Source: Streptomyces armeniacus (lineage in GTDB: Bacteria > Actinomycetota > Actinomycetes > Streptomycetales > Streptomycetaceae). From it: a DNA stretch of 64,000 nucleotides. The notes under the pieces are model-generated. The model was not told where the DNA came from. It did not search any database and saw nothing but the letters and a program-made list of their open reading frames with translations. The stretch lies in contig NZ_CP031320.1 of NCBI RefSeq assembly GCF_003355155.1, positions 5,509,367 to 5,573,366 of the forward strand. Reading direction: 5' to 3'. Positions 1 to 8,059 of the stretch are shown here, piece after piece. Within the stretch, counting starts at the first letter, position 1. Each line of letters starts with the position of its first letter. A program made the translations under genes and the position numbers.

Positions 1-394
1 GCAGGATGTCGGGGGAGATGTCGATGCCGTGGTAATGCCCCGGCTCGAGATACCCGATGAAATGGTGGCCCGCGCGCAGATTTCCGCAGCCGATCTCCAG
101 CATGCGGTCGGCGGGGGTCAGTCCGTGCCCGAGGAGATAGTCGAACTGCAGCTGCCCCAGAGCGTTCCAGCGTTCCTCCGAGGGCGTGCCGACCGCGCCG
201 CGCGGATTGCGGGCGGTGTCCGCGCGCATGACCGCGCGGTAGTACGCGACGTGGTCGCCGCCGGTCCTCCGGCGGATTCTCCAGTCGCGGGTCAGCCGGC
301 GCAGATACGGGGCGATGCGCTGCGGGTGGCGGGCCGCGTAGCGGACCCGGTGGGTGAGCGAAGAGCGGTTGCGAGTGCGTACCGGAGCGGACAT
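1..394 (-). CDS. Class I SAM-dependent methyltransferase (partial, N-terminal part only)
   Basis: Only the first 131 codons lie in the window; the gene runs off the left edge. The ATG at 394 has a purine-rich ribosome site (AGGAAAGG) seven bases upstream. Residues 99-109 (LEIGCGNLRAG) are the glycine-rich motif I that binds S-adenosylmethionine, and residues 122-127 (HGIDIS) end with the acidic residue expected after strand beta-2. The first 60 residues are very arginine-rich. The methyl acceptor cannot be told from this fragment. It is divergent in function from the neighbouring cystathionine beta-synthase, although both involve SAM-cycle chemistry. Confidence 0.75.
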   Translation of the reverse strand, partial: MSAPVRTRNRSSLTHRVRYAARHPQRIAPYLRRLTRDWRIRRRTGGDHVAYYRAVMRADTARNPRGAVGTPSEERWNALGQLQFDYLLGHGLTPADRMLEIGCGNLRAGHHFIGYLEPGHYHGIDISPDIL

Positions 395-535
395 GGCGGC
401 ACCTTTCCTGACTCTGCGAATGTGCTGCTGCTACGGGGTCGGGGCGGGTCGTGGACGGACGGGGACGGGCGCGGGCGGCCTACCGACCTTAGCCCACAGC
501 TGCGTCAGAGGAATAAGAGGGGTATCAGAGACAGC

Positions 536-1924
536 CTACTTCGTGTCGCGCGCCAGATACGCCAGCAGGTCCTGCCTGCTCAGCACCCCGGTCGGCTTCC
601 CCTCCTCCAACACCAGCGTGGCGTCCGCCCCCTCCAGCACGCTCATCAGGTCACCGACCGACTCGCCGGAGCCGACGTGCGGCAGCGGTCCGCTCATGTG
701 CTTCTCCAGCCGGTCCGTCAGCGAGGCGCGCTGGGCGAACAGCGCGTCCAGCAGCTCCCGTTCCACCACCGACCCGATGACCTCGGCCGCCATCACGTCC
801 GGGTGCCCGGCGCCCGGCTTGACCACCGGCATCTGCGAGACGCCGTACTCGCGCAGCACCTCGATCGCGTCCCCCACGGTCTCCTCCGGGTGCATGTGGA
901 CGAGCGAGGGCAGCGGGCCCTCCTTGTACCGGAGGACGTCGCTCACGCGCGCGATGGTCGGCTCGCCCTCCTCGAGGAAGCCGTAGTCGTTCATCCAGTC
1001 GTCGTTGAAGATCTTGCTGAGGTAGCCGCGTCCGCTGTCGGGCAGCAGCACCACGACGACGTCGTCGGGGCCGAGCCGTTCGGCGACGCGCAGCGCGCCG
1101 ACGACCGCCATTCCGCAGGAGCCGCCGACGAGCAGCCCCTCCTCCTTGGCCAGCCGCCGCGTCATCTGGAACGAGTCCTTGTCGGACACGGCGACGATCT
1201 CGTCGGTCACCTCGCGGTCGTACGCGTCGGGCCAGAAGTCCTCGCCGACGCCCTCCACGAGGTACGGCCGCCCGGAACCGCCGCTGTACACCGAGCCCTC
1301 CGGGTCCGCGCCCACGATCCGCACCCGGCCCTCGCTGATCTCCTTGAGATAGCGGCCCGTTCCGGAGATCGTGCCGCCGGTGCCGATGCCGGTGACGAAG
1401 TGGGTGATGCGCCCGTCGGTCTGCTCCCACAGCTCGGGACCGGTCGTCTCGTAGTGCGACCGGGGGTTGTTGGGGTTGCTGTACTGGTCCGGCTTCCACG
1501 CCCCGGGCGTCTCGCGGACCAGCCGGTCGGAGACGTTGTAGTACGAGTCGGGGTGCTCGGGGTCGACGGCCGTGGGGCAGACGACGACCTCGGCGCCGTA
1601 CGCCCGCAGCACGTTGATCTTGTCCGTGGAGACCTTGTCCGGGCACACGAAGATGCAGCGGTAGCCCTTCTGCTGCGCGACGATGGCCAGCCCGACGCCG
1701 GTGTTGCCGGAGGTCGGTTCGACGATCACGCCGCCGGGGAGCAGCTCCCCGCTCCGTTCCGCGGCCTCGATCATCCGCACGGCGATGCGGTCCTTCACGG
1801 ACCCGCCGGGGTTGAAGTACTCGATCTTCGCCAGCACGGTGGCCCGGATGCCCCCGGTCACACTGTTCAGCTTGAGCAGCGGGGTGTTGCCGACAAGCTC
1901 GATCATCGACTCGTGATACTGCAC
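536..1924 (-). CDS. Cystathionine beta-synthase with C-terminal CBS domain pair
   Basis: A 462-residue PLP enzyme of the fold-type II (cysteine synthase/CBS) family. It is expected to condense serine with homocysteine to cystathionine in reverse transsulfuration. The PLP lysine is K44 in GGSVKDR, the substrate loop is TSGNTG (residues 71-76), and the phosphate-binding glycine loop GTGGTISGTG lies near residues 182-191. After about residue 330 the chain continues into two CBS repeats that usually regulate by binding nucleotide or SAM, so this is longer than a plain cysteine synthase. The ATG at 1924 is the natural start. A divergent 239-bp promoter gap with several palindromes separates it from the SGNH hydrolase gene. 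Confidence 0.93.
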   Translation of the reverse strand: MQYHESMIELVGNTPLLKLNSVTGGIRATVLAKIEYFNPGGSVKDRIAVRMIEAAERSGELLPGGVIVEPTSGNTGVGLAIVAQQKGYRCIFVCPDKVSTDKINVLRAYGAEVVVCPTAVDPEHPDSYYNVSDRLVRETPGAWKPDQYSNPNNPRSHYETTGPELWEQTDGRITHFVTGIGTGGTISGTGRYLKEISEGRVRIVGADPEGSVYSGGSGRPYLVEGVGEDFWPDAYDREVTDEIVAVSDKDSFQMTRRLAKEEGLLVGGSCGMAVVGALRVAERLGPDDVVVVLLPDSGRGYLSKIFNDDWMNDYGFLEEGEPTIARVSDVLRYKEGPLPSLVHMHPEETVGDAIEVLREYGVSQMPVVKPGAGHPDVMAAEVIGSVVERELLDALFAQRASLTDRLEKHMSGPLPHVGSGESVGDLMSVLEGADATLVLEEGKPTGVLSRQDLLAYLARDTK

Positions 1925-2020
1925 CTGTTCTGCCTTTCGGGTCCGGGGGTGGCGGGGCCGGCGGTCCCTGTGGGGTGCCGGCCCAGCGGAATGCAGCGGG
2001 CCGCTGCCGTCGCTCTACCC

Positions 2021-2046
2021 GTGTCGACACCATATTGCGCAACATG
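2021..2046. promoter_or_regulatory. Two abutting palindromes in the divergent CBS/SGNH promoter gap
   Basis: GTGTCGACAC (2021-2030) is a perfect 10-bp palindrome. It is followed directly by a 16-bp near-perfect palindrome (2031-2046) centred on TTGCGCAA. They lie about 100 bp upstream of the cystathionine beta-synthase start and 120 bp upstream of the hydrolase start, so they could serve either promoter. The binding protein is unknown. Confidence 0.4.
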
Positions 2047-2091
2047 CGCACACCAGGGGCGCGTTGCACGGAGGGCCGCGCGGGGTAACAC

Positions 2092-2106
2092 ATTGTCGAG
2101 GACAAT
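2092..2106. promoter_or_regulatory. Inverted repeat upstream of the SGNH hydrolase gene
   Basis: ATTGTC-GAG-GACAAT is an inverted repeat with 6-bp arms in a locally AT-richer stretch, 58 bp before the ATG at 2164. It is a plausible operator, but there is no independent support. Confidence 0.3.
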
Positions 2107-2163
2107 TGCCCGTACGTACACGGAACGTTACGGATAGAACCATCGGGAGGCGGGACCACAGAT

Positions 2164-3381
2164 ATGCCGATGTCGAAGGCGGCCAGTGCCAGGGTGGCAC
2201 GCCGGATCGCGACCGCTGCCGCGTACGGCGGCGGCGGTCTCGGGCTGCTCGGAGGAGCGGCGGTCGGACTGGTTTTCACCGAGGTCCAGATCGCCAAACG
2301 CAAGGTCGGCGGCTCCGACGACGAACCGCCGATGGCCGACGGACTGTACGGCGCCGCCTTCGCCAGGACCGCTCTCGATCCACGCGAGAACCCGCGCGAG
2401 AACCCGCGCGAGAACCCGCACGGCAAGGGCTCCGCGTCCGCCCGCCACGTACGCCCGCTGCGGCTGGCGCTGCTGGGCGACTCCACGGCCGCCGGGCAGG
2501 GCGTGCACCGGGCCCGGCAGACACCGGGCGGCCTGCTCGCGTCCGCTCTCGCGGCCGTCGCGGAACGCCCCGTCGAGCTGCGGAACGTCGCGGTGCCCGG
2601 CGCCCAGTCCGACGGCCTGGAGCGCCAGGTGACGCTGCTGCTGAGCGAGCGCGACCTGTCGCACGCGCCCGACGTCTGCGTCATCATGATCGGCGCGAAC
2701 GACGTCACGCACCGCATGCCCCCGGCCCGTTCCGTACGGCTGCTCTCGGACGCCGTCGCACGGCTGCGTACGGCGGGCTGCGAGGTGGTCGTCGGCACCT
2801 GCCCCGACCTGGGCACGATCGAGCCCGTCGGGCAGCCGCTGCGCTGGATCGCACGGCGGCTGAGCCGCCAGCTGGCGGCCGCGCAGACGATCGCGGTCGT
2901 CGAGGAGGGCGGCCGTACGGTCTCGCTCGGCGACCTGCTCGGGCCGGAGTTCGCGGCGAATCCACGGGAGCTGTTCGGGCCGGACAACTACCATCCGTCA
3001 GCGGAGGGTTACGCGACGGCCGCCATGGCGATGCTGCCCACGCTGTGCGCCGCGCTGGGCCTGTGGCCCACGGAGGACGAGCGTCCGGACGCCGCGCGCC
3101 GCGAGGGCATCCTCCCGGTGGCGCGCGCCGCGGCCGAGGCCGCGGCGGAGGGCGGCACCGAGGTGGCGGCCGTACGCGGGCCGTGGGCGCTGCTGAAGCA
3201 CCGGCGGCGGCGCCGGCTGCCGCCGGCCGAGTCGGCGGCCGGCACGCACGGGGAGCCTGGGTCGGGGCCGGAGCCCGGGTCGGAGCCCGAGCCCGAGCCC
3301 GATCCGGAGGCCGAGCCGGGCGCCGGCGGGGAGCCGGACGCGGGTGCCGCGCCGCGGCGGGACGCGGGCGTACGTCCGTAA
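2164..3381 (+). CDS. SGNH/GDSL-family hydrolase, membrane anchored
   Basis: A 405-residue SGNH-fold esterase/lipase. The blocks are visible in order: GDS with nucleophile Ser107, the GAND block with Asn179, and D274-N-Y-H277 with the catalytic Asp/His. A glycine/alanine-rich hydrophobic stretch at residues 15-40 looks like an N-terminal membrane anchor, so the enzyme probably acts outside the membrane. Residues 74-85 carry a threefold four-residue repeat (RENP) from a 12-bp tandem repeat. The C-terminal 45 residues are Pro/Glu/Gly-rich and probably disordered. The ATG at 2164 is preceded by GGGAGG. The substrate cannot be deduced. Confidence 0.85.
   Translation: MPMSKAASARVARRIATAAAYGGGGLGLLGGAAVGLVFTEVQIAKRKVGGSDDEPPMADGLYGAAFARTALDPRENPRENPRENPHGKGSASARHVRPLRLALLGDSTAAGQGVHRARQTPGGLLASALAAVAERPVELRNVAVPGAQSDGLERQVTLLLSERDLSHAPDVCVIMIGANDVTHRMPPARSVRLLSDAVARLRTAGCEVVVGTCPDLGTIEPVGQPLRWIARRLSRQLAAAQTIAVVEEGGRTVSLGDLLGPEFAANPRELFGPDNYHPSAEGYATAAMAMLPTLCAALGLWPTEDERPDAARREGILPVARAAAEAAAEGGTEVAAVRGPWALLKHRRRRRLPPAESAAGTHGEPGSGPEPGSEPEPEPDPEAEPGAGGEPDAGAAPRRDAGVRP
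2383..2418 (+). repeat. 12-bp tandem repeat, three perfect copies, in frame
   Basis: CGCGAGAACCCG is repeated three times and encodes Arg-Glu-Asn-Pro units in the linker between the membrane anchor and the catalytic domain of the SGNH hydrolase. The length is a multiple of three, so copy-number change would not break the frame. Confidence 0.9.
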
Positions 3382-3395
3382 GAACCCGTCAACAC

Positions 3396-3413
3396 CCAAG
3401 CAAGCGCTTAGAA
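3396..3413. promoter_or_regulatory. Palindrome AAGCGCTT upstream of the thiolase gene
   Basis: A short palindrome, CAAGCGCTTA (3401-3410), lies about 100 bp upstream of the thiolase start. Sites of this form are typical of TetR-type regulators of acyl-CoA metabolism in actinobacteria (general knowledge). Assignment to such a regulator is inference; no regulator gene is adjacent. Confidence 0.35.
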
Positions 3414-3513
3414 AAGAGTCCGGCATCACATCGTGTGAGCCGTGACCCCCGCGCTACGGGTCGGTAGCTTCCGTAGTCAGTCCGGAACCGCCCAGCGCAC
3501 CCTGGAGCCTGTG

Positions 3514-4734
3514 ATGCCCGAAGCCGTGATCGTCTCCGCCGCCCGCTCGCCGATCGGACGCGCCTTCAAGGGATCGCTCAAGGACCTGCGTCCTGACGAT
3601 CTCACCGCCGAGATCGTCAGGGCCGCACTCGACAAGGTGCCCGGCCTCGACCCCGCCCTGATCGAGGACCTGATGCTGGGCTGCGGCCTGCCGGGCGGCG
3701 AACAGGGCCACAACCTCGCCCGCGTGGTCGCCGTACAGCTGGGCATGGACCGGCTGCCCGGCTGCACCGTCACCCGCTACTGCTCGTCCTCGCTGCAGAC
3801 GACCCGGATGGCGCTGCACGCGATCAAGGCGGGCGAGGGCGACGTGTTCCTGTCGGCGGGCGTCGAAACGGTCTCGCGCTCCGTCAACGGCTCCTCCGAC
3901 GGCATGCCGGGCACGCACAACCCGGCGTTCGCGGACGCCGAGGCCCGTACGGCACACCGCGCCGAACACGGCGGCGAGGGCTGGACCGACCCGCGCGAGA
4001 ACGGCGAACTCCCCGACGTCTACATCGCCATGGGCCAGACCGCCGAGAACCTCGCCCGGGACAAGGGCATCTCCCGCGCGGAGATGGACGAGTTCGGCGT
4101 ACGGTCCCAGAACCTCGCCGAGAAGGCCATCGCCGAGGGCTTCTGGGAGCGCGAGATCACCCCCGTCACGCTCCCCGACGGCACGGTGGTGTCCCACGAC
4201 GACGGCCCGCGGCCGGGCGTCACGCTGGAGGGCGTACAGGGCCTGAAGCCGGTCTTCCGCCCCGACGGGCTGGTCACCGCGGGCAACTGCTGCCCGCTCA
4301 ACGACGGTGCCGCGGCGCTCGTCGTCATGTCCGACACCAAGGCGCGCGAGCTGGGCATCACGCCGCTCGCCCGCGTCGTCTCCACCGGTGTCTCCGCGCT
4401 GTCCCCCGAGATCATGGGCTTCGGCCCGGTCGAGGCGTCCCAACAGGCCCTGGCACGGGCGGGGATGAGCATCGGCGACATCGATCTCGTCGAGATCAAC
4501 GAGGCGTTCGCCGCCCAGGTCATCCCCTCCTACCAGGCGCTCGGCATCGACCTGGACCGGCTGAACGTCAACGGCGGCGCCATCGCCGTCGGCCACCCCT
4601 TCGGGATGACGGGCGCCCGTATCACCGGGACGCTGATCAACTCGCTGCAGTGGCACGACAAGCAGTTCGGCCTCGAGACGATGTGCGTCGGCGGCGGACA
4701 GGGCATGGCGATGGTCATCGAGCGCCTCAGCTGA
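3514..4734 (+). CDS. Acetyl-CoA C-acyltransferase (thiolase)
   Basis: A 406-residue thiolase that makes or breaks a carbon-carbon bond between acyl-CoA units (fatty acid beta-oxidation or acetoacetyl-CoA formation). The nucleophilic cysteine is C90 in RYCSSSLQ, where a serine replaces the commoner glycine three residues on. H361 (GHPFGMTG) and C391 (CVGGGQG) complete the active site. I prefer the ATG at 3514, just after GGAG, over the longer open frame from 3442, because family members begin at PEAVIVSAARSPIG. GTG at 3511 is a close alternative. A strong hairpin follows at 4825-4859, so it looks monocistronic. Confidence 0.93.
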   Translation: MPEAVIVSAARSPIGRAFKGSLKDLRPDDLTAEIVRAALDKVPGLDPALIEDLMLGCGLPGGEQGHNLARVVAVQLGMDRLPGCTVTRYCSSSLQTTRMALHAIKAGEGDVFLSAGVETVSRSVNGSSDGMPGTHNPAFADAEARTAHRAEHGGEGWTDPRENGELPDVYIAMGQTAENLARDKGISRAEMDEFGVRSQNLAEKAIAEGFWEREITPVTLPDGTVVSHDDGPRPGVTLEGVQGLKPVFRPDGLVTAGNCCPLNDGAAALVVMSDTKARELGITPLARVVSTGVSALSPEIMGFGPVEASQQALARAGMSIGDIDLVEINEAFAAQVIPSYQALGIDLDRLNVNGGAIAVGHPFGMTGARITGTLINSLQWHDKQFGLETMCVGGGQGMAMVIERLS

Positions 4735-4824
4735 GGCACGTACGGGCACCGTCCCGGACCGGAACAGCATCGAACCGGCCGGAACTCAGCCGCAGGCCAG
4801 TCTCTATATGTCAGCGAGACCGAA

Positions 4825-4859
4825 GCGCCCCCAGGATGTGATATATCCCCTGGGGGCGC
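4825..4859 (+). terminator. Rho-independent-type hairpin after the thiolase gene
   Basis: GCGCCCCCAGG (4825-4835) pairs perfectly with CCTGGGGGCGC (4849-4859) around an AT-rich 13-nt loop. There is no U-tract, as is common in Streptomyces. Confidence 0.75.
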
Positions 4860-5007
4860 CGCATTGGCCCAGGTCAACGACGTAGGACCGGACGGCCCGG
4901 GTCTTTGTACCTGTCCCCTTGATGACGTTTTGCACTACGGTCGAGGGGTCTTGCCACCGAAACTGAGGTAGGAATTCGGGGATCGAAACGGAACCGGGAG
5001 TACGTCA

Positions 5008-6024
5008 GTGAGCGCCATATCCATCGTCCTGCTGGTGGCCGCGGCCGTCGCCACGGCCCTGGGCGGCGCCGCCCTGCACACCGCCCGCGGACTGCACCGT
5101 CAGCTGACGGCACTGCGCGACCAGCTGGACACAGCGGAGGCGGCGCGCGAGACGGCCGCCCCCACGGCGCCGGTCCCCGCCGCCCGTCAGACCCCCGCCG
5201 AGGAGATCCGGGCCGCCGTCACCGAGGCCCTGGCCGAGGAGCGCGAACGCGAACTCGCCGAAGCGCGCGCCTTCTGGGCCGCGCAGGAGGCGCGCGACGC
5301 CGGCACCGACCCGGGCGGGCTGCTCGCCGGTCACGGCACCGAGTACGAGATCGCGCCGGACCCCGACACCACACTTCTGGAAGCACTCCTCGAGGGCCGC
5401 CTCGACGGCTTCGAAGGGCTGCACGGGCAGCTGGAGGGCGAGGTCTTCGTCCCCCGCCAGCCCGACTCCGAGGAGGCCCGAACGGAGCTCGCGGAGCACG
5501 CCGACGCCGCCGAGTTCGCGGAGCTCTCCGAGCTCGCGGAGCTGTCGGAGCTCCCGGAGTTCGCCGAGCACGCGGACGCCCGTACCGGCGAGGCGGAGCC
5601 GGACCTCGACCCCGAGTCCGCCGAGCTGGCCGCCGCCCGCCGCCGGCACCCCTCGCACCCCGACTACAACCTGAACGGCGAGCCCGTCGTCCCCGCCCCC
5701 ACACCGCCCGGCGGCCCCGTGCTCGCCGAGCACGAGCGCACGGTGCAGCGGCTCACGGAGCTCGCGGAGGCCCGTACGCCGCTCGCGGATGTACGCCCCG
5801 GACCGCTCGGCACGCTGGACGTGTACGCCTTCGAGGACGGCACGACGCTGTGCATGTCGCCCGGCCACCCGGAGACGGCGCAGTATCTGGCGCAGGCGCT
5901 GGAGGGCGGCCGGGCGCCGCTGCTGCTCGGCGGCTCGGGCGTATCCGGCGCGTACGCGCTGACGTTCGCTGTCGACGACGAGCTCGTCTACACGCTCGCG
6001 GACCGCGTCATCGCGTCACTCTGA
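5008..6024 (+). CDS. Membrane-anchored conserved protein of unknown function
   Basis: A 338-residue protein starting with GTG at 5008, with GGGAG eight bases upstream. Residues 4-24 are one hydrophobic helix. They are followed by an alanine/glutamate-rich region that looks coiled-coil, including a run of EL/ELA/ELS repeats near residues 170-190. The C-terminal 110 residues look globular. No enzymatic motif was found. It stands alone between the thiolase terminator and a convergent small gene. It resembles conserved Streptomyces secreted/membrane hypotheticals in layout only, so I assign no function. Confidence 0.75.
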   Translation: MSAISIVLLVAAAVATALGGAALHTARGLHRQLTALRDQLDTAEAARETAAPTAPVPAARQTPAEEIRAAVTEALAEERERELAEARAFWAAQEARDAGTDPGGLLAGHGTEYEIAPDPDTTLLEALLEGRLDGFEGLHGQLEGEVFVPRQPDSEEARTELAEHADAAEFAELSELAELSELPEFAEHADARTGEAEPDLDPESAELAAARRRHPSHPDYNLNGEPVVPAPTPPGGPVLAEHERTVQRLTELAEARTPLADVRPGPLGTLDVYAFEDGTTLCMSPGHPETAQYLAQALEGGRAPLLLGGSGVSGAYALTFAVDDELVYTLADRVIASL

Positions 6025-6132
6025 GCCCATAGCCCGTAGCCCGCTGCCCGGCGCACCCCGCGCGCCACGCGCTCCCCCGTGCCACTCACCGCCGTACGTC
6101 CGACCCCGGGGGTACGTGCGGCACGTAAGGAC

Positions 6133-6498
6133 TCAGCGTGAGCGCCCGTCACGCGCACCGCTCCTGCCCCCTCCGGCACCGCCCGTCACGCCCTTGCCGG
6201 CCGCCTCCACCAGGCTCACCGCCTCCGCGAGCGCCGTCTCGTCACCCGCGGCCTCGAGCGCGAGCGCCAGATCGTGCCCCGTCACCGAGAGCTGGTCGCC
6301 GACCGCGAAGGGCCCGGCGTCCGGCAGCTCGTACGGCGCGCGCCCGGAGAACTCCAGATCCTGCGCGCGCCGGGCCAGTTCCCGGGCCAGTGCCAGGCCC
6401 TCCGCCGCAGCTCCGCGCCTCAGCGCGCTCTGCGGAGTGGCCCGCAGCCGGTCGGCGAGACGGTCCACGCGCTGGGTCAGGGGGGTCGTGTCGAGCAC
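6133..6498 (-). CDS. Small conserved hypothetical protein
   Basis: A 121-residue alpha-helical protein with a GTG start at 6498 and no good ribosome site. It is rich in Ala, Leu, Arg and Glu, with no signal peptide or membrane segment, and a glycine/arginine-rich C-terminal tail. Codon usage is typical of the genome, with GC concentrated at third positions, which supports coding on this strand. No recognised domain. Confidence 0.6.
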   Translation of the reverse strand: MLDTTPLTQRVDRLADRLRATPQSALRRGAAAEGLALARELARRAQDLEFSGRAPYELPDAGPFAVGDQLSVTGHDLALALEAAGDETALAEAVSLVEAAGKGVTGGAGGGRSGARDGRSR

Positions 6499-6596
6499 GG
6501 CGCAAGCCTATGCGCCTTCCTCGGACGGTTGCCATCGCCCGAACACTCAGGCACGGTGGCGTGAAGGACTCAATAAGGCAGCAGCCGGAGGCGCCG

Positions 6597-6824
6597 ATGT
6601 CCCAGACTTTCTCCGATGAGACCCATCAGAACCTGCTCTCCCGTATCCCGCACTGCACCGGTCGTGAAGTCTCCGACTGGCTCCGCACGGTAGACGAAGG
6701 ACCCGCCCTCTTCCGGTTCGAGGAGAAGGTGAGCTGGCTCCGCGGAGAGCATGAGCTCTCGTACGGACACGCGAAAGCGATCATCCACGAGCACGATCTG
6801 CGGCGCGCCGCGCGCCACCTCTGA
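6597..6824 (+). CDS. DUF4287 family small protein
   Basis: A 75-residue soluble protein starting with ATG at 6597. The pattern (a HQNLLSRIP start, a central tryptophan-containing helix, and YGHAKAIIHEHD near the end) matches the DUF4287 family found across actinobacteria, sometimes linked to DUF5655-type proteins. Its biochemical role is unknown. It ends just before the perfect hairpin at 6911-6946 and is convergent with the BI-1 family gene. Confidence 0.75.
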   Translation: MSQTFSDETHQNLLSRIPHCTGREVSDWLRTVDEGPALFRFEEKVSWLRGEHELSYGHAKAIIHEHDLRRAARHL

Positions 6825-6910
6825 CCAGGCCCTCCCCCGGGCGCGACACGAGAGACCGGACTCCGGTCCGGGACACGACACCGATCCGCGACAAGCGAGA
6901 CGTGAACAGA

Positions 6911-6946
6911 AGAAGGCCCGCGAGGCGACTGCCTCGCGGGCCTTCT
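6911..6946. terminator. Perfect bidirectional hairpin terminator
   Basis: A 16-bp perfect stem (6911-6926 with 6931-6946) with the tetraloop GACT lies between the convergent DUF4287 and BI-1 genes, so it can terminate both. Confidence 0.88.
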
Positions 6947-6996
6947 CCGTGTCCTGCACGGCTCCGCGCCGCCGGACACGGCGGCGCGGACACGCG

Positions 6997-7848
6997 TCAT
7001 TCGCTCTGCAGGATGGCGATCAGCCGGAGGAACTCGAGGTAGATCCAGACCAGCGTCAGGGTCAGCCCGAACGCGGCCATCCAGGACTCCTCGCGCGGCG
7101 CGCCGTACGCGATCCCGTCCTCGACCTGCTTGAAGTCGAGCGCGAGGAAGCACGCGCCGAGCACGATGCCGATGACACCGAAGAGGATGCCCATGCCGCC
7201 GCTGCGGAAGCCGAGCCCGTCGCCCCCGCCGAAGGCGGCGAACAGCAGGTTGACGCCCATCAGCAGCACGAAGCCGATGGCGGCGGCGAGCACGAAGCGG
7301 TAGAACCGCTGGGTGACCCGGATGATGCGGGTCTTGTACATCACCAGCACCGCGGTGAAGACGGCCATGGTGCCCAACACGGCCTGCATGGCCGCGCCGT
7401 CGGCGATGCGGCTGTCGACGAAGTTGCTGATGGCGCCGAGGAAGAGGCCCTCGAACGCCGCGTACGCCAGGATCAGCGGCGGGGACGCCGTGCGCTTGAA
7501 CGCCTGCACCAGCGCCAGCACCATCGCCACCAGCGCGGCGCCGATGGCGAGTCCCAGAGACAGGTCGACGATCCAGGCGAGCGCAGCCGTGACGACCACG
7601 GTGCCCACGGTCATGCCGGTGCGGGCGACGACGTCGTCCATCGTCATACGGCCGGCGTGCGGCGGAGCTACCGGCGGCGCACCCTGCGGGCCGACCGCCG
7701 TCTGCGGCTGCTGTGCGTACGGATTGGTCGCGTAGGGGTTCGTCGCGTACGGGTTCCCGGCCTGCGGCTGCTGTGTGCCGTTGGAACCGGCGTAGCCGCT
7801 GTCACGGCTGAACCCCCGACGCGAGAAGACCGGGTTGCTGCTCCTCAT
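6997..7848 (-). CDS. Bax inhibitor-1/YccA family membrane protein
   Basis: A 283-residue integral membrane protein. The first 75 residues are soluble, Gln/Asn/Pro-rich with NPYAT-type repeats. They are followed by about seven hydrophobic helices and the family end EFLRLIAIL near the C-terminus. BI-1 family members are thought to act in membrane ion (calcium/proton) balance, but the bacterial role is not settled. The ATG at 7848 has GGAGGAG at ideal spacing; an upstream in-frame start at 7884 is less likely. The gene is divergent from the LuxR-type regulator. Confidence 0.9.
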   Translation of the reverse strand: MRSSNPVFSRRGFSRDSGYAGSNGTQQPQAGNPYATNPYATNPYAQQPQTAVGPQGAPPVAPPHAGRMTMDDVVARTGMTVGTVVVTAALAWIVDLSLGLAIGAALVAMVLALVQAFKRTASPPLILAYAAFEGLFLGAISNFVDSRIADGAAMQAVLGTMAVFTAVLVMYKTRIIRVTQRFYRFVLAAAIGFVLLMGVNLLFAAFGGGDGLGFRSGGMGILFGVIGIVLGACFLALDFKQVEDGIAYGAPREESWMAAFGLTLTLVWIYLEFLRLIAILQSE

Positions 7849-8059
7849 CTCACTCCTCCATGACCGCACGGCGCGGCCTTGCATCCAGGGTAATGCGTGA
7901 GCAAAGCTCGCACGCTAGTGCCGTCGTAAGAACGAGGGAAGGGCCGTGATTGTTCCGGCACCGAGCGTGCCGGCGGGCGGCGTGGCCCCCGCGCGTATGG
8001 CGGGCGGCGGCACCGGCCGTACGATCCGGTGCGGAACCAGGGACGAGGAGCGGCCAGTC

